The position numbers and the translations under genes are program-made. From Streptomyces bambusae (GTDB lineage: Bacteria; Actinomycetota; Actinomycetes; Streptomycetales; Streptomycetaceae), in the NCBI RefSeq assembly GCF_020532645.1, contig NZ_JAJAUZ010000035.1, positions 20,830-84,829 on the forward strand: a stretch of 64,000 nt of DNA, given 5' to 3'. The notes beneath the pieces were generated by a model, which saw only the letters and a program-made list of their open reading frames with translations, was not told where the DNA came from and did not search any database. Shown here piece by piece: positions 1 to 10,200 of this stretch. How positions within the stretch are numbered: position 1 is the stretch's first letter; every line of letters begins with the position of its first letter.

Positions 1-303
1 GGAGATCTTCTCGTTGACGGCGTCGAGGACGGCGCGGACGCGGGCCTCGGTGGGGGCGGCGGCCGCCTCTTCGAGGGCGTCCTCGGCCTCCTTGCGGAGG
101 GCGAGGGCGGGCGGCAGCACCGAGACCCCTTCGGCGTGCAGCTTGCCCTTGACCCACCACATCTCGTCGTAGGGGGCGCTGTCGTCGGCGAGAGGCTTGC
201 CGAAGCCGGGCAGGGCCGCGAAGTCGCCGCGTTCGGCCGCTTCGCGGATCTGCTTGTCGACGAAGGATTCGAAGCTGACCCCGGGGGGTTTCCGCTCGGT
301 CAT
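1..303 (-). CDS. DUF1992-domain protein (DnaJ-associated conserved region), partial
   Basis: The first 101 codons are present; the 3' end lies outside the window. The visible part carries hallmarks of the DUF1992 family (the conserved region also found in DNAJC28): FVDKQIREAAERGDF near residue 14, LPGFGKPL near 31 and MWWVKGKLHAEG near 47. The ATG at 303 follows CTGGAGAC, a good ribosome binding site. DUF1992 proteins are cytoplasmic and of unknown function; a chaperone link is inferred only from fusion to J-domains in some members. No J-domain is visible here. It reads away from the hydrolase operon to its right in the same direction but is separated from that gene's stop by 87 bp. Confidence 0.8.
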   Translation of the reverse strand, partial: MTERKPPGVSFESFVDKQIREAAERGDFAALPGFGKPLADDSAPYDEMWWVKGKLHAEGVSVLPPALALRKEAEDALEEAAAAPTEARVRAVLDAVNEKIS

Positions 304-390
304 GTCTCCAGCGTACAAAAGTGCGCCGGAGACCGGCCGGGGCCCGGATGCCGCCTGGCGGCCGGGCCGGGGGCGGGGCCGGGGCCGGCG

Positions 391-1944
391 TCAGGCGGTC
401 AGGTGTCCCAGGACCGTCCGCATGGCGCGGCGCACGGCCTCGCGGGACTCGTCGGTGGGGTCGAGGGTCTCGAAGGCGTGGTGGCCGCTCGGGACGTCGA
501 TCACCTCGACGGCGGCGGCGCAGTCCTCGGCGGCGGCGAGGAACTCGGCCACGGTGGCGGCGATTTCGGGCATCTCCCGGCCGGCCCGGGTGAGGACGAC
601 GGGCAGGTCGCCGGCCTTCCGGACGGCGTCCGCGGGGCGGAACCGGCCTTCGGGCAGGCCCCAGTTGGGCATGGGGGCGAGGATCGGGTAGCTGGCCGCC
701 AGGCAGCGCAGCCAGGCGGGCGGGGCCGCGAGCCATTCGGCGGTGAGCAGGCCGCCGCCGGAGAGGAACCACAGGGCCACCCGGTCGGGGTCCACGCGCG
801 GGTCCCGGCGGACCCGGGCGACGGCGTCGGCCACGTCCTCGGCGGCGGGCGGGTACGCGGTGACGTCGTGCAGGCGGTGGTCGAAGGTCGCGGCCACCAC
901 GCCGAGGGAGGCGGCGTACCGGGCGTATCCGACGAGGGTGGGCCAGTCCCGCGGGGTGGGCTGCGCCCCGGCGGGCACCGGACCGCCGTGGACGATGACC
1001 ACCGCGGGCCGCGGGCCGTCGGCCCGCTCGGGGACGTAGAGGTCGAGGTTCCCGGTGCGCTCGTGCGGGAGTTCGGGGACGTCGAGGAGGAACGGTCGCA
1101 GGTGGCCCGGGAGTTCGGCCGGCTCGGCGGCGCCTTCGGCGGCCGGGCCCTTGAGGCGGTGGCCCTCGCCGGCGGCGGCGCCGAGCAGCACCTCGGCGAG
1201 GTCGGCCGGGCAGGAGAGCATCGGCCAGTGGCCGGTGGCCAGTTCGAAGAAGGTGACCTGCGGGTCGAGGAGGGCCTGGAGGGCGGGCTCGCCGAACCCG
1301 ACCACCATTTCCACCATTTCGATGCTCGCGCCGTTGCCGGTGCACAGCACGCCGGTGGTGGGGACCGAGGCCACCGCGCCGGTGAGGTGCAGCGGCTGGA
1401 GGAGGGTGCCGAGGGGCTGCGGGCGGGCGAGGGCGGTGAGCCGGTCCAGCGCCGCGTCGGGGACGCCGGCCGTGCTGCCCCAGCGCTGCCAGCCGTCGCG
1501 GGTGGGCGGCGCGAGGACCCCCGCCGGGTGGGTGTGCGCGGCGAGTTCGGCGCGGATGCCCTGGTCGGGGACCGCGGCCAGGGCGGGGACGCCGGGCTGC
1601 GGCATGCCGGAGTCGAGGTGGACGATCCGGTCGATGCGCTCGGCCCGGCGGTCGGCGGCGCCGAGGACGGGGTGGATGCCGTAGTCGTGGCCGACGAGCA
1701 CGATCCGGCGGCCGGCTGCCCCGTCGACCGAGTCGACGGCCGCCAGCACGTCCGCGATGTGCGTCTCCAGGTCGGGCGCGGTGCCGTCGGCGGGGTTCCC
1801 GTCGAGGCCGGTGAGGGCGGGGGTCCGTACGTCGGCTCCGGCGGCGGTCAGCCGGGCGGCCGTGTCCTCCCAGACGTGCGCACCGGTGAAGGTGCCCGAC
1901 ACCAGGACGAACGTGGTCGCGGTTCCGGTCGTGTCGCTGCTCAT
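391..1944 (-). CDS. Two-domain alpha/beta hydrolase (EstC-like + dienelactone/BD-FAE-like fusion)
   Basis: 517 aa with two hydrolase folds in tandem. Domain 1 (about 1-255) resembles the EstC esterase group: FVLVSGTFTGAHVW at the start, a nucleophile elbow GHDYG at 85-89 and a closing TGHWPMLS with His239. The elbow has Asp87 where esterases have Ser, as in haloalkane dehalogenases and epoxide hydrolases. Domain 2 (about 285-517) has an oxyanion-hole HGG at 319-321, FLSGGG around Ser395 and SGHHAF with His488/489, like dienelactone hydrolase or BD-FAE family members; the first Gly of GxSxG is Phe. Start ATG at 1944 is preceded by GGAGGAAC. No signal peptide, so cytoplasmic. Substrate cannot be told from sequence. 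The fusion could be natural or an old joining of two genes; no internal stop or frameshift is visible. Confidence 0.75.
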   Translation of the reverse strand: MSSDTTGTATTFVLVSGTFTGAHVWEDTAARLTAAGADVRTPALTGLDGNPADGTAPDLETHIADVLAAVDSVDGAAGRRIVLVGHDYGIHPVLGAADRRAERIDRIVHLDSGMPQPGVPALAAVPDQGIRAELAAHTHPAGVLAPPTRDGWQRWGSTAGVPDAALDRLTALARPQPLGTLLQPLHLTGAVASVPTTGVLCTGNGASIEMVEMVVGFGEPALQALLDPQVTFFELATGHWPMLSCPADLAEVLLGAAAGEGHRLKGPAAEGAAEPAELPGHLRPFLLDVPELPHERTGNLDLYVPERADGPRPAVVIVHGGPVPAGAQPTPRDWPTLVGYARYAASLGVVAATFDHRLHDVTAYPPAAEDVADAVARVRRDPRVDPDRVALWFLSGGGLLTAEWLAAPPAWLRCLAASYPILAPMPNWGLPEGRFRPADAVRKAGDLPVVLTRAGREMPEIAATVAEFLAAAEDCAAAVEVIDVPSGHHAFETLDPTDESREAVRRAMRTVLGHLTA

Positions 1945-2108
1945 CTCGGTGTTCCTCCGGTCCGGGCGGGCTTCCGCGGCGGGCTCCGACGGCCCGTCGC
2001 GGTGTCCGTACGGTAGGAACTCCCCCTGCGGGAGATTCAAGTGCGAGCGGATCCGGGGCGGCGGATCCGGGGCGGCGGGACCGGTGCCGGAGTCAGGTGG
2101 CCGGCTCC

Positions 2109-2717
2109 TCAACCGGTCGTGGCGGGGCGCCACATGGCGGTGGTGGCGAGCGGGCCGACGGCCGGGGTGCGCAGGGTGGTGAAGCCGAAGTGCCGGTACA
2201 GCGGGACGTTGGCCGGGTCGGCGGTGGTGAGGTAGAGGCCGCCGGGGGCCGGGGTGGCCGTCAGGACGTGGTCGAGGAGGCGGCGGCCGGCGCCGCGGCC
2301 CGCCGAGTGGGGTGCGACGCCGATGAACTCCAGCGTCCAGGCGCCGTCGACGGCCGCGGCTTCGGAGGCGTGCAGGTAGCGCAGGGTGCGCAGCAGCGGC
2401 CGGGGGCCGCAGTGGCGCAGGGTGCGGGCCGCCCAGGCGGCCTGGGCGGCGGGGGCGGGCCGGGTCGCGGGCGGGGTGAGGACGGCGGCGCCGACCGGCC
2501 GGCCGGCGGGGTCCGTCAGCAGGTGGCGGCGGGCCCCGGGGAGTCCGGCGTGGGTGCGCAGCGTCGCCAGGAACCATGCCGCGCGCACCCGTGGGGATCG
2601 GCCCGCGATCCAGTGGGTGGCGGGCTCTGCGGCGAAGGCGGCGGCGAGCACCCGGGCACAGGCGGCGACCTCCGCGTCGTCGCGCAACTGCCATGTCTGC
2701 GGCGGGCGTTCAGTCAT
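2109..2717 (-). CDS. GNAT family N-acetyltransferase
   Basis: 202 aa, GNAT fold. The acetyl-CoA binding motif A is visible as LEFIGVAPHSAGRGAGRRLL (about residues 129-148), and a C-terminal PLYRHFGF gives the usual motif B tyrosine region. Substrate unknown. The ATG at 2717 overlaps the stop of the upstream membrane-protein gene by 8 bp (ATGACTGA), so the two are probably translationally coupled. It is the third gene of a TetR-membrane protein-GNAT transcription unit. A resistance or self-modification role under TetR control is a guess from context only. Confidence 0.85.
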   Translation of the reverse strand: MTERPPQTWQLRDDAEVAACARVLAAAFAAEPATHWIAGRSPRVRAAWFLATLRTHAGLPGARRHLLTDPAGRPVGAAVLTPPATRPAPAAQAAWAARTLRHCGPRPLLRTLRYLHASEAAAVDGAWTLEFIGVAPHSAGRGAGRRLLDHVLTATPAPGGLYLTTADPANVPLYRHFGFTTLRTPAVGPLATTAMWRPATTG

Positions 2718-3399
2718 CGTCGGCCGCCTTCTCCAGCGGGGCCTCGGGGATCAGGTGGCACACCAGAAGCTTGAGGAAGAACAGCGGGGCGAACCAGGCC
2801 AGGGCGACGGGCAGGGTCAGCCAGAAGAGGTTGATCAGGACCGCGGCCGTGTAGGCGGCCATGGCGACCGGGCGCTTCAGGTGGACGGGGGCGCACTCCA
2901 CCACGGCGGTGGCGCAGAGCAGGACGGCGGTGTTGGCGAGGGTCCACCGCCAGTCGCCGTCGAGGACGACCAGCCCGGTGGCAGCGAGGTGGAGCAGGTG
3001 CGCGGAGACGAACAGCAGCCGGGTGCGGCGGGCGCCCGGGCCGGGGCGGTGGTACCAGCGTTTGGCGGAGTTGGTGGCGTTGGTGAGGATCCCGCCGAGC
3101 ACGTCGAGGCCCATGAGGACGACGACGGCGAGCTGGAGCCCCGACCAGGTGCCGGCGAGGTCCGTGGCGGCGATGCCGGCGGCGAGCAGCACGGCGCACA
3201 GGCCGGCGCCGGCGGTTTCGGCCACCGTTTCGGAGCGGGTCTTGCCGGGTCCGGTGAAGCGGTCGAGCCATCCGGAGAGGCCGGGGGGCGTGGCCGGTAT
3301 GCGCCAGTCGATCCGCAGGTCGGGGCGGGCGGGGTCGGCGGACGGGGCGGAGGGAAGTGACGGGGCGGGCGGGGTGGCGGGCTGGAGGTCGGGGTGCAC
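2710..3399 (-). CDS. Integral membrane protein, unknown function
   Basis: 229 aa. A proline-rich cytoplasmic N-terminus (about 1-60) is followed by four to five hydrophobic segments, around residues 64-80, 87-105, 131-150, 156-172 and 183-215. I do not recognise a family. GTG start at 3399 is preceded by AAGGAAAGGGAACC. It lies 36 bp downstream of the tetR gene and overlaps the GNAT gene, so the three form one operon controlled by the palindrome upstream of tetR. TetR-controlled membrane proteins are often exporters, but nothing here shows a transport motif. Confidence 0.75.
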   Translation of the reverse strand: MHPDLQPATPPAPSLPSAPSADPARPDLRIDWRIPATPPGLSGWLDRFTGPGKTRSETVAETAGAGLCAVLLAAGIAATDLAGTWSGLQLAVVVLMGLDVLGGILTNATNSAKRWYHRPGPGARRTRLLFVSAHLLHLAATGLVVLDGDWRWTLANTAVLLCATAVVECAPVHLKRPVAMAAYTAAVLINLFWLTLPVALAWFAPLFFLKLLVCHLIPEAPLEKAADDD

Positions 3400-3435
3400 G
3401 GTCGGTTCCCTTTCCTTGGCGGGTCGGTGGCCGGG

Positions 3436-4020
3436 TCAGTCCGTGGAGGTCCACAGGCCGCGGAGGAGGCGCCAGACCTGGCCGGTGTCGGGGCTGCCGC
3501 CGTCGCGCAGGGCGGCGAGCGCCCAGGTGTCGGCGGCGCGCAGGACGGCGGCGGTCGCGGCGGCCAGGAGCGGCGGTTCGATGTCGGTGCGGATCACGCC
3601 GAGCCTCTGGCCGTCCCGGACGAGCGTCTCGTACCAGCCGGTCCATGCGGCGGCGCCGGCCGCCCGGCGGGCGGCGGGGTCGGCGAGGGCGAGGTCGTCC
3701 GGGTGGCTGTCCAGGTGGGCGGCGAGGGCTGCCGTTCCGGCTTCCAGCTGTGCCCAGAACTCCTTCTCCCCGGCGGCCGGGGTCCACGGTCCGAGCACGC
3801 CGAGCAGCCGCTCCAGTACGTCGTCCAGGACGGCGGCGAGCAGGTCCTCGCGCCCGTCGAAGTACTGGTAGGCGGCGGTCTTGGAGATCCGCGCCGCCTC
3901 GATGATCTTGTTGTACGAGGCGGCCTCGGGGCCGTGTGCGGCGAACTGGGCGCGGGCGGCGGCGAGGATGGCGGACCGGCGTTCGGCGGGGAGGCGGTGG
4001 AAGCGCGGGAGCGGGCTCAT
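3436..4020 (-). CDS. TetR family transcriptional regulator
   Basis: 194 aa. The N-terminal TetR helix-turn-helix spans about residues 10-57, including ILAAARAQFAAHGPEAASY and the recognition helix region SKTAAYQYFDGREDL. The rest is the all-helical ligand and dimerisation domain, which does not reveal the ligand. ATG at 4020. A perfect inverted repeat starts 22 bp upstream of the start codon, so autorepression is likely. First gene of an operon with a membrane protein and a GNAT enzyme. Confidence 0.92.
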   Translation of the reverse strand: MSPLPRFHRLPAERRSAILAAARAQFAAHGPEAASYNKIIEAARISKTAAYQYFDGREDLLAAVLDDVLERLLGVLGPWTPAAGEKEFWAQLEAGTAALAAHLDSHPDDLALADPAARRAAGAAAWTGWYETLVRDGQRLGVIRTDIEPPLLAAATAAVLRAADTWALAALRDGGSPDTGQVWRLLRGLWTSTD

Positions 4021-4041
4021 GCACTCACGGTACACACCACT

Positions 4042-4064
4042 GGGGTGTACCACTAGTACACCCC
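4042..4064. promoter_or_regulatory. Operator-like inverted repeat upstream of tetR
   Basis: GGGGTGTAC, 5-bp spacer CACTA, GTACACCCC: two perfect 9-bp arms. A further GTACAC half-site at 4030-4035 pairs with GTGTAC at 4045-4050 (spacer 9), giving three GTAC-centred half-sites in 35 bp. The position 22-44 bp upstream of the tetR ATG fits an autoregulated TetR operator. Binding is inferred, not shown. Confidence 0.75.
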
Positions 4065-4236
4065 CGCACCTTCGGCTGTTTTCGGCCACGCGGAAGTCCT
4101 GCTTGCAGCGGCCCGGTCGCCGCCTTGTCATGAATCCGCAACAGCGGAACGGCACGGGAACCGGCCAGGTCGCGTCGCTGTGTCTGCCGACGCGAGTGCC
4201 GGTGCTGGGCCGGTCGCACGACCTCGGGGAGTTCCC

Positions 4237-5037
4237 ATGCAGTACGCAGCAGGCGTCCGCCGGACGGCCGCAGTGATCGCGGCGGCCACGGCGGCCGTCG
4301 CTCTGATGACCGGCTGCACGCCGAGCGGCGACGACGGCGCCGCCGGCACGCCGACCGCCCCCTCGGCCCCGGCCGGCACCACCGGCGGCGCGGCCACGGG
4401 CGGCTCCGGCGGCTCCACGGGAGGCAGCACGACCGGCGACAGCACGACCGGCGGCAGCACAGGCGGCACGACCGGCGGCAGCACGGGTGGCACGACCGGC
4501 GGCAGCACGGGTGGCACGACCGGTGGTTCCACCGGCGGCTCCGCGACCGGCGGCACCACCGGCGGCACGGGCGGCGGCTCCGGTCTCAAGCCCAAGCCCT
4601 GCACGGCCCCCGACCTCAAGGTGTCCGAAGCGACCCAGGCGGCCGTCCGCCCGCCCGGCACCGGCACCGGCGCCGCCGTCGTCTCGGTCGCCAACACCTC
4701 CGCCAAGGTCTGCACCGTCCGCGGCTTCCCGACCGTCGCCGGCGCCGGCAACGGCTCCCCCGACAAGAACGTGCCGCTGGCGGTGACCTGGAGCGGCACC
4801 GCCAAGACGGTCGCCCTGGCTCCCGGCATGAAGGCGTGGACCAAGCTCACGTTCGTCCCGGTGCTCGGCGAGGCGGACGGCTACTGCACGTCCGGCGCCA
4901 CCCCGGCCACGTACCCCACGATCGTGCTGGGCGTCCCCGGCGCCGGCGGCCACCAGACCGCGCTGGACGACGGCGTGTTCGCCCTGTGCGACGGCAAGGT
5001 GACCGTTACCGCCTTCTCGTACGTCAAGCCCGCCTGA
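4237..5037 (+). CDS. DUF4232 lipoprotein with Gly/Thr/Ser-rich spacer
   Basis: 266 aa. Signal peptide II: MQYAAGVRRTAAVIAAATA followed by lipobox LMTGC (lipidated Cys about residue 27). Next comes a low-complexity G/S/T linker (about 45-118), likely a flexible surface tether, then a DUF4232 domain (about 125-266) with four Cys (CTAPDL, CTVRGFP, GYCTSG, LCDGK), probably two disulfides. ATG at 4237 is preceded by CTCGGGGAGTTCCC; a longer in-frame start upstream would bury the signal peptide. Exported to the outer face of the membrane. DUF4232 function is unknown; a second such lipoprotein occurs at 39.97 kb. Confidence 0.88.
   Translation: MQYAAGVRRTAAVIAAATAAVALMTGCTPSGDDGAAGTPTAPSAPAGTTGGAATGGSGGSTGGSTTGDSTTGGSTGGTTGGSTGGTTGGSTGGTTGGSTGGSATGGTTGGTGGGSGLKPKPCTAPDLKVSEATQAAVRPPGTGTGAAVVSVANTSAKVCTVRGFPTVAGAGNGSPDKNVPLAVTWSGTAKTVALAPGMKAWTKLTFVPVLGEADGYCTSGATPATYPTIVLGVPGAGGHQTALDDGVFALCDGKVTVTAFSYVKPA
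4390..4575 (+). repeat. Degenerate Gly-Gly-Ser/Thr coding repeat
   Basis: Tandem GGC/GGT-GGC-AGC/ACG codons encode (G-G-S/T-T/G)n in the lipoprotein linker. The best part, about 4450-4530, alternates GGCACGACC and GGCGGCAGC with near-identical units of 24 bp. Such tracts can expand or contract in frame. Confidence 0.8.
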
Positions 5038-5101
5038 CCGCGGCCTGGCCCGCGGGACCGCCTGACGCGCCCGCCGCCCGGAGCCGGGTGATGCTGGTGG
5101 G

Positions 5102-7261
5102 GTGATCGGTGTGCCGGAGGGAACGGTCGCGGCGGCCCGGCGGGCGGTCCGGGTGACGGTCGCCGCGGGCACCGGGTTCTACGTGTTCCGCTACGGGTTC
5201 GGGATGCCGACGGCCGCCACGTACGCCCTGTTCGCGGCCGTCGCCCTGGCCGGGCTGTCCCGGATCCCCGGCACCGGCCGGCAGCGCGCCGGGGTGGTGC
5301 TGCGGTCGGTGCCGGCGTGCTGGGCCCTCGTGGCGGTCGGCACGTTCCTGTCCGTGCGGACGTGGAGCGCGGTGGCCGGGATGCTGGTGATCGGCTTCGG
5401 GCTGGCCTTCCTCGCCGTGGGCGGACCGCGCCCGGCGGGCGTCGCACCCGGGCTCCAGCTCCTGTACATCCTGCCGTCGTTCCCGCCGTACGCGCCGGAT
5501 TCCCTGGGTGAGCGGCTGACGGGAACGACCGCCGGGCTGCTGTTCCTGGTGCTCGCCGAGGCGCTGCTGTTCCCCGATCCGGCGCCGCTGCCGTACCGGG
5601 AGCGGGTGGCCCGGGGGGTGGACTGCGCGGCGGAGTGCGTGCGCGGCCTGGCCGGGCCGCCGTACGTCCGGCCGTCGGCGGAGCGGGTGCGCACGGTGGC
5701 CGAGGTGCTGCGCCCGCTGCACGTGCCGGAGGCCGACCGGCCGGCCGGTCCCGGGCTGCGGGACCGGGCGCTGTCGCATGCCGGGCTGGCCGCCCGGGCT
5801 CTGCTGAGCCGGCTGGTGGCCCTTCCGCCGGGGCCGGAGGCGGGTCCCGGCGGGCCGCCGGACGCGGCGCTCGTCGCGCTGCGGGCCGTGGAGCCGGTGA
5901 CCGTGGCGGCGGCCGGGCTGCTGCGCTCCGGTCGGGAGGTGCCGGCGCCCGCCGGGGAGGAGGAGGCGCGGGCGGAGCTGGCCCGGGCCCGGGCCGACCT
6001 CGGGACGGTACCGGCCGGGGCGGCGACGCCGGCGGTGCTGCGGCACCGGGCGGCGGTCGCCGCAGTCGCGGACGCGGCGCTGGCGCTGTCGGTGGCCGCG
6101 GGGATCGCCGTACGGGGGCGGGGCGCGTCGGTGGCGGCGGCGCCGGGGCGGTTCTGGTACGCGCGGATGCGGGCGCCACGGCTGTGGTGGCACCGGATGG
6201 AGGGCCATGCGGGGCAGCGGTCGGTGTTCTTCCAGAACGCGGTGCGGATCAGTCTGGCGCTCGCCGCGGCCCGGCTGATCGCGGGTGTGGGCACCCTGCC
6301 GCACGGTTTCTGGGTGCTGCTGGCCACGCTGACGCTGACCCGGACGACGGCGGCGGCGACCCGGGCCACGGTGCGCCGGGCGCTGGCCGGCACGCTGGTG
6401 GGCGCGCTGCTGACGGCGGCGCTGCTGACGGCGGTGGGCGACAGCGTCGCGGTGTACGCGGCGGTGTTCCCGGTGCTGATGCTGGTCGCCTTCACGCTGG
6501 GGCCGGTGAAGGGCGTGGGCTGGGCGCAGGCGCTGTTCACGCTGGTGGTGTCGCTGGCGTTCGCACAGCTGGCGCCGACGACCTGGCGGCTGGCCGAGTT
6601 CCGGGTGCTGGACGTGCTGATCGGCAGTGCGATCGGTGCGGTGTTCGGGCTGCTGGCCTGGCCGCGCGGGGCGGGCGACGAGCTGCGGCGGTCGGCGGCG
6701 GTGCTGATGCGGCACGCGGCGGAGATCGTGGTGGCGACGGCGGCCTCGGTGACGGCCGGCGGGCCGCGGGCGCCACGGACCGTGATGCCCGGGCGGGGCT
6801 CCCTCCAGCATGCGCTGGCGCTGGCGGAGTCGGCGTACGCGCAGTTCCAGAGCGAGCCGGCGGAGGCCCGGCGCGGCGGGGGCGGGGCGGATGCGGGCCG
6901 GGGGCCGGACCCGGGGCCGGACTGGCAGGCGGTGCTGATGACGGGGTACCACACGCTGTGGGGTTCGGACCGGCTGCTGATCCCCCGCGAGCCGGTGGTG
7001 GCCGCCCCGCTGGCGGGGGCGGCGGCCGCGGAGCTGATGCGGCTCGGGGACCGGGTGGCGGGGCGGATGCTGCTGGTGTCGGCGGCCCTCGACCCGGGCG
7101 GGGACACCCCGGCGGCGCCGCTGCGGCTGCGGGACCCGGCGTTCGACACCTTCGGTGCGGAGCCGGCGGGCGCGCCGGGCGGGTACTACGTGGCGGTGGC
7201 GTGGCTGGACGGGCTGCTGACCGATCTGGAGCGGGGCACGGGAGTGGCCCGGCGCCAGGTC
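5102..7261 (+). CDS. FUSC family membrane protein, stop codon missing at expected end
   Basis: About 720 codons supported. Layout is that of FUSC/YccS/AaeB-like proteins: an N-terminal hydrophobic half (about 15-170), a charged cytoplasmic stretch (about 180-330), then a second membrane block (about 375-520, including FWVLLATLTLTRTTAAATRAT and the LIGSAIGAVFGLLAWP end) and a cytoplasmic tail. AaeB relatives export aromatic acids; the substrate here is unknown. GTG at 5102 follows GCTGGTGGG. The frame does not stop near 7260: it stays open to 10759, antisense through the whole subtilase gene. I give 7261 as the end of recognisable protein, because residues beyond it have the composition of an antisense frame. 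A frameshift near the end or true loss of the stop are both possible. Confidence 0.7.
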
Positions 7262-7264
7262 AGA

Positions 7265-10200
7265 TCACGGCCGGTCGGGGCGTTCGGTGACGCGGAGCAG
7301 GTTCACCAGGGGCTTGCCGTAGCCGGAGCGCGCCACGAAGCGGACGTTGAGGGTGCCGTCCGTGACGGTGACCGTGTAGGTGCGGGACAGGGCGGTGTAG
7401 GTGCCGGCCTCCAGGGAGATGTCGAGGGCCGGCAGGACCTGGACGCCTTCGGCGAGGACGTCGAAGACGCGCTTGTTCGGGCGGGTGGCGGACAGTTCCG
7501 CGAAGCCGAGTTCCACCGTGTACGTACCGTCGGGCACGTTGTCGAAGCGGTACTCGTACATGCCTTCGCGGGCGTTGCGGTACAGCCGCTGGTCGTCGGT
7601 GCCGCGGATGGCGGCACCGGTGGCCTTGGCCGTGGCGTTGCCCTGGTAGCCGTAGGACCCGGGGGTGTACTTGCGGTCCGGGGACCAGGTGTCGCCGAGG
7701 CTGTCGGTGCCGGAGTAGTCGGCGCCGGCGTCGAGGGCGGCCTGGTAGCGCGGTACGACGACCTTGACGGGCACGGTCAGGACCGGGGTGCGGCCGCTGG
7801 CCGAGGTGATCTTCAGGTCGGTGCTGAGGACCGTGCCCCGCTCCAGGCCGGCGGTGTCGACGGCGAGGGCCAGGGCGGCCTTCCCGCCGGTCGGCAGGTC
7901 GCCGGCGGCGGGGGTGACGGTGAGCCAGGGCGCGTCCTCGGCGACCGTGTACGCGGTGCCGGAGCCCGGGTTGGTCAGCTCCAGGGAGCGGGTGCGGCGC
8001 TGCTCCGGCGGGGCGACGACCTCGACGGCCGGGCGGGAGGCGGTGACCTTGCCGGTCTTCAGGTGCCGGGTGACGCCGGTGACGGCGTCGGCGTCGACCT
8101 GCACGGTGACCTGCTCGCTCTGGTAGGCGTTCGCGGTCACGGCGACCGGGACGGACCCGGCCGGGCTCTGGACGACGTACCCGCCGTCGGTGCCGGTGGT
8201 GGCGGTGACGGCGGTGGTGCCCGAGCCGACGGTGACGGTGGCGCCGGCGACGCCGAGGCCGTCGTTGGCGTCGAGGACCCTGCCGGTGACGATGCCGCTC
8301 TTGGTGGTGCGGAACGACAGGGACAGGCCGTCGCTGAGCACCGGGGTGTTGAACGCGTACCGGAACGCGTCGGTGCCGGTGGCGTTCTCGACACCGATGG
8401 TCGCGCTGGAGCCGGCCTTCAGGCCGGTGCCGGTGGTGCCCTTGTAGTGGTAGGTGATGCGGCCGTCCTCGCCGATGGCGGCGGAGAAGGAGAACTTGTC
8501 GCTCTGCGCGGACCAGTGGGCGACCTGCCGCCATTCGACGGTGAACACGCGGTGCGGTGCCTCGCCGGAGACGGAGGTGAAGACGCCGGAGCCGGTGCCG
8601 GCCGCGCCGACGACGAGGTCGTCCCACATCGGGTAGAGGGCGGCGTTCGGGGTGGCGGCGGACGGCAGGTCGCCGTTGATGTCGCCGCCGTGCGCGCCGC
8701 CGAAGCTGACGGTGCCGTTGGTGCCGATCCAGGCGGCGCCGTACGTGGTGCCGTACAGCGGGACCGGGAACGGCAGCGGGACGCGCTCGGTGGTGTTGTC
8801 GCCGGTGAGGGCGAGCTGCCGGTCGCCCGCGGCGTACGGCCGGTCGCCGGTGGCGCAGGCGTAGCCGTAGGCGTCGGTGCGGTCGGGCAGGGTCACGGCG
8901 ACGGTGGTGTCGGCGGCGACGGTGACCCGGGTGCTGCCGGTGGTGACGCAGCGGGACGAGTGGCCGGCGCGGATCTCGTACGAGCCGTGCGGCAGGGTCA
9001 CCTCGAAGCGGCCCTGGGCGTCGGCGGTGGCGGTGACCGGGGTGTCGGCGACGGTGACGCTCGCGCCGGCGGCCGGTCCGGCGCCGGTGGTGACGGTGCC
9101 GGTCACGGTGGCGGACGGCGCCTGGGTGAGGGTGAAGTCCCCGGTGGCGGTGCCGCCTTCGGTGACGGTCGCGGTGGCCGCCTCCTGGCCGTAGCCGAAC
9201 TTGCCGGCCGTCAGGGCGTATTCGCCGACGGAGAGGGCCGGGAAGGAGTAACTGCCGTCCGCGGAGGTGGTGGTGGTGCGGTCGATCGGGCCGTCGGCGG
9301 TGACCTTCGCGCCGACGACGGGGGCGCCGCCCGAGCGGACGGTGCCGGCGAGCGCACCGGTCGCCCCGCGCGGGGCGTTGGACACGGCGGCGAGCGCGTC
9401 GAGGCGGCCTTCGCCGAACACGTTGTTGTCGGCGCCGCTGCCGCCGCAGCTGGTGTTCTCGGTGTCGACGGCCGTGCCGTCGAGCAGCGCCTCGGTCTGC
9501 GCGACGTCGCCGGCGAGGGCGGGTGCGGCGGACCACATCAGGGCGACGGTGGCGGCGGTGTGCGGCGAGGCCATCGAGGTGCCGGAGAAGGCGTCGTAAC
9601 CGCCGGGCACCGAGGAGCGGACGTTGACGCCGGGGGCCGCGATGTTCGGCTTGACGGTCCCGTTGGGTCCGGCGCCGCGGGAGGAGAACGAGGCGATCGT
9701 GTTGTTGATGTCGAACGCGCCCGAGCTGTAGGAGCCCGCGTAGTCGCCCGGGGAGCCGCTGGTGGCGCAGCCGGGGCCGGAGTTGCCGTTGGAGAACGCT
9801 GGGAAGATGCCGGCGGCCCGCCACGCGTCGACGACTTCCTGGTACCAGTCGTCGTGGACGGAGCTGCCCCACGAGTTGTTCACGATGTGAGGGGCGAGGT
9901 CGGGGCGGGGGTTGGCGCCGGCCAGGTCGGTGGGGGCGACGATCCACTGGCCGGAGGCCAGCAGGGAGGACTCGGAGCACGAGTTGGTCTCGCAGCCCTT
10001 GGCGGCGATCCACTTCGCCCCGGGCGCCACGCCGATCTTGTTGGCACCGCCGTCGTCGCCGACCATCGTGCCCATGGTGTGGGTGCCGTGGTCGTTGTTG
10101 TCGCAGGGCGCCGCACCGGCGCAGACGCCGGCCGGGTCGAACCAGTTGTAGTTGTGGTCGTGGGTGCCGTCGGCGGCCCTGCCGCGGTACTGGGCGGCGA

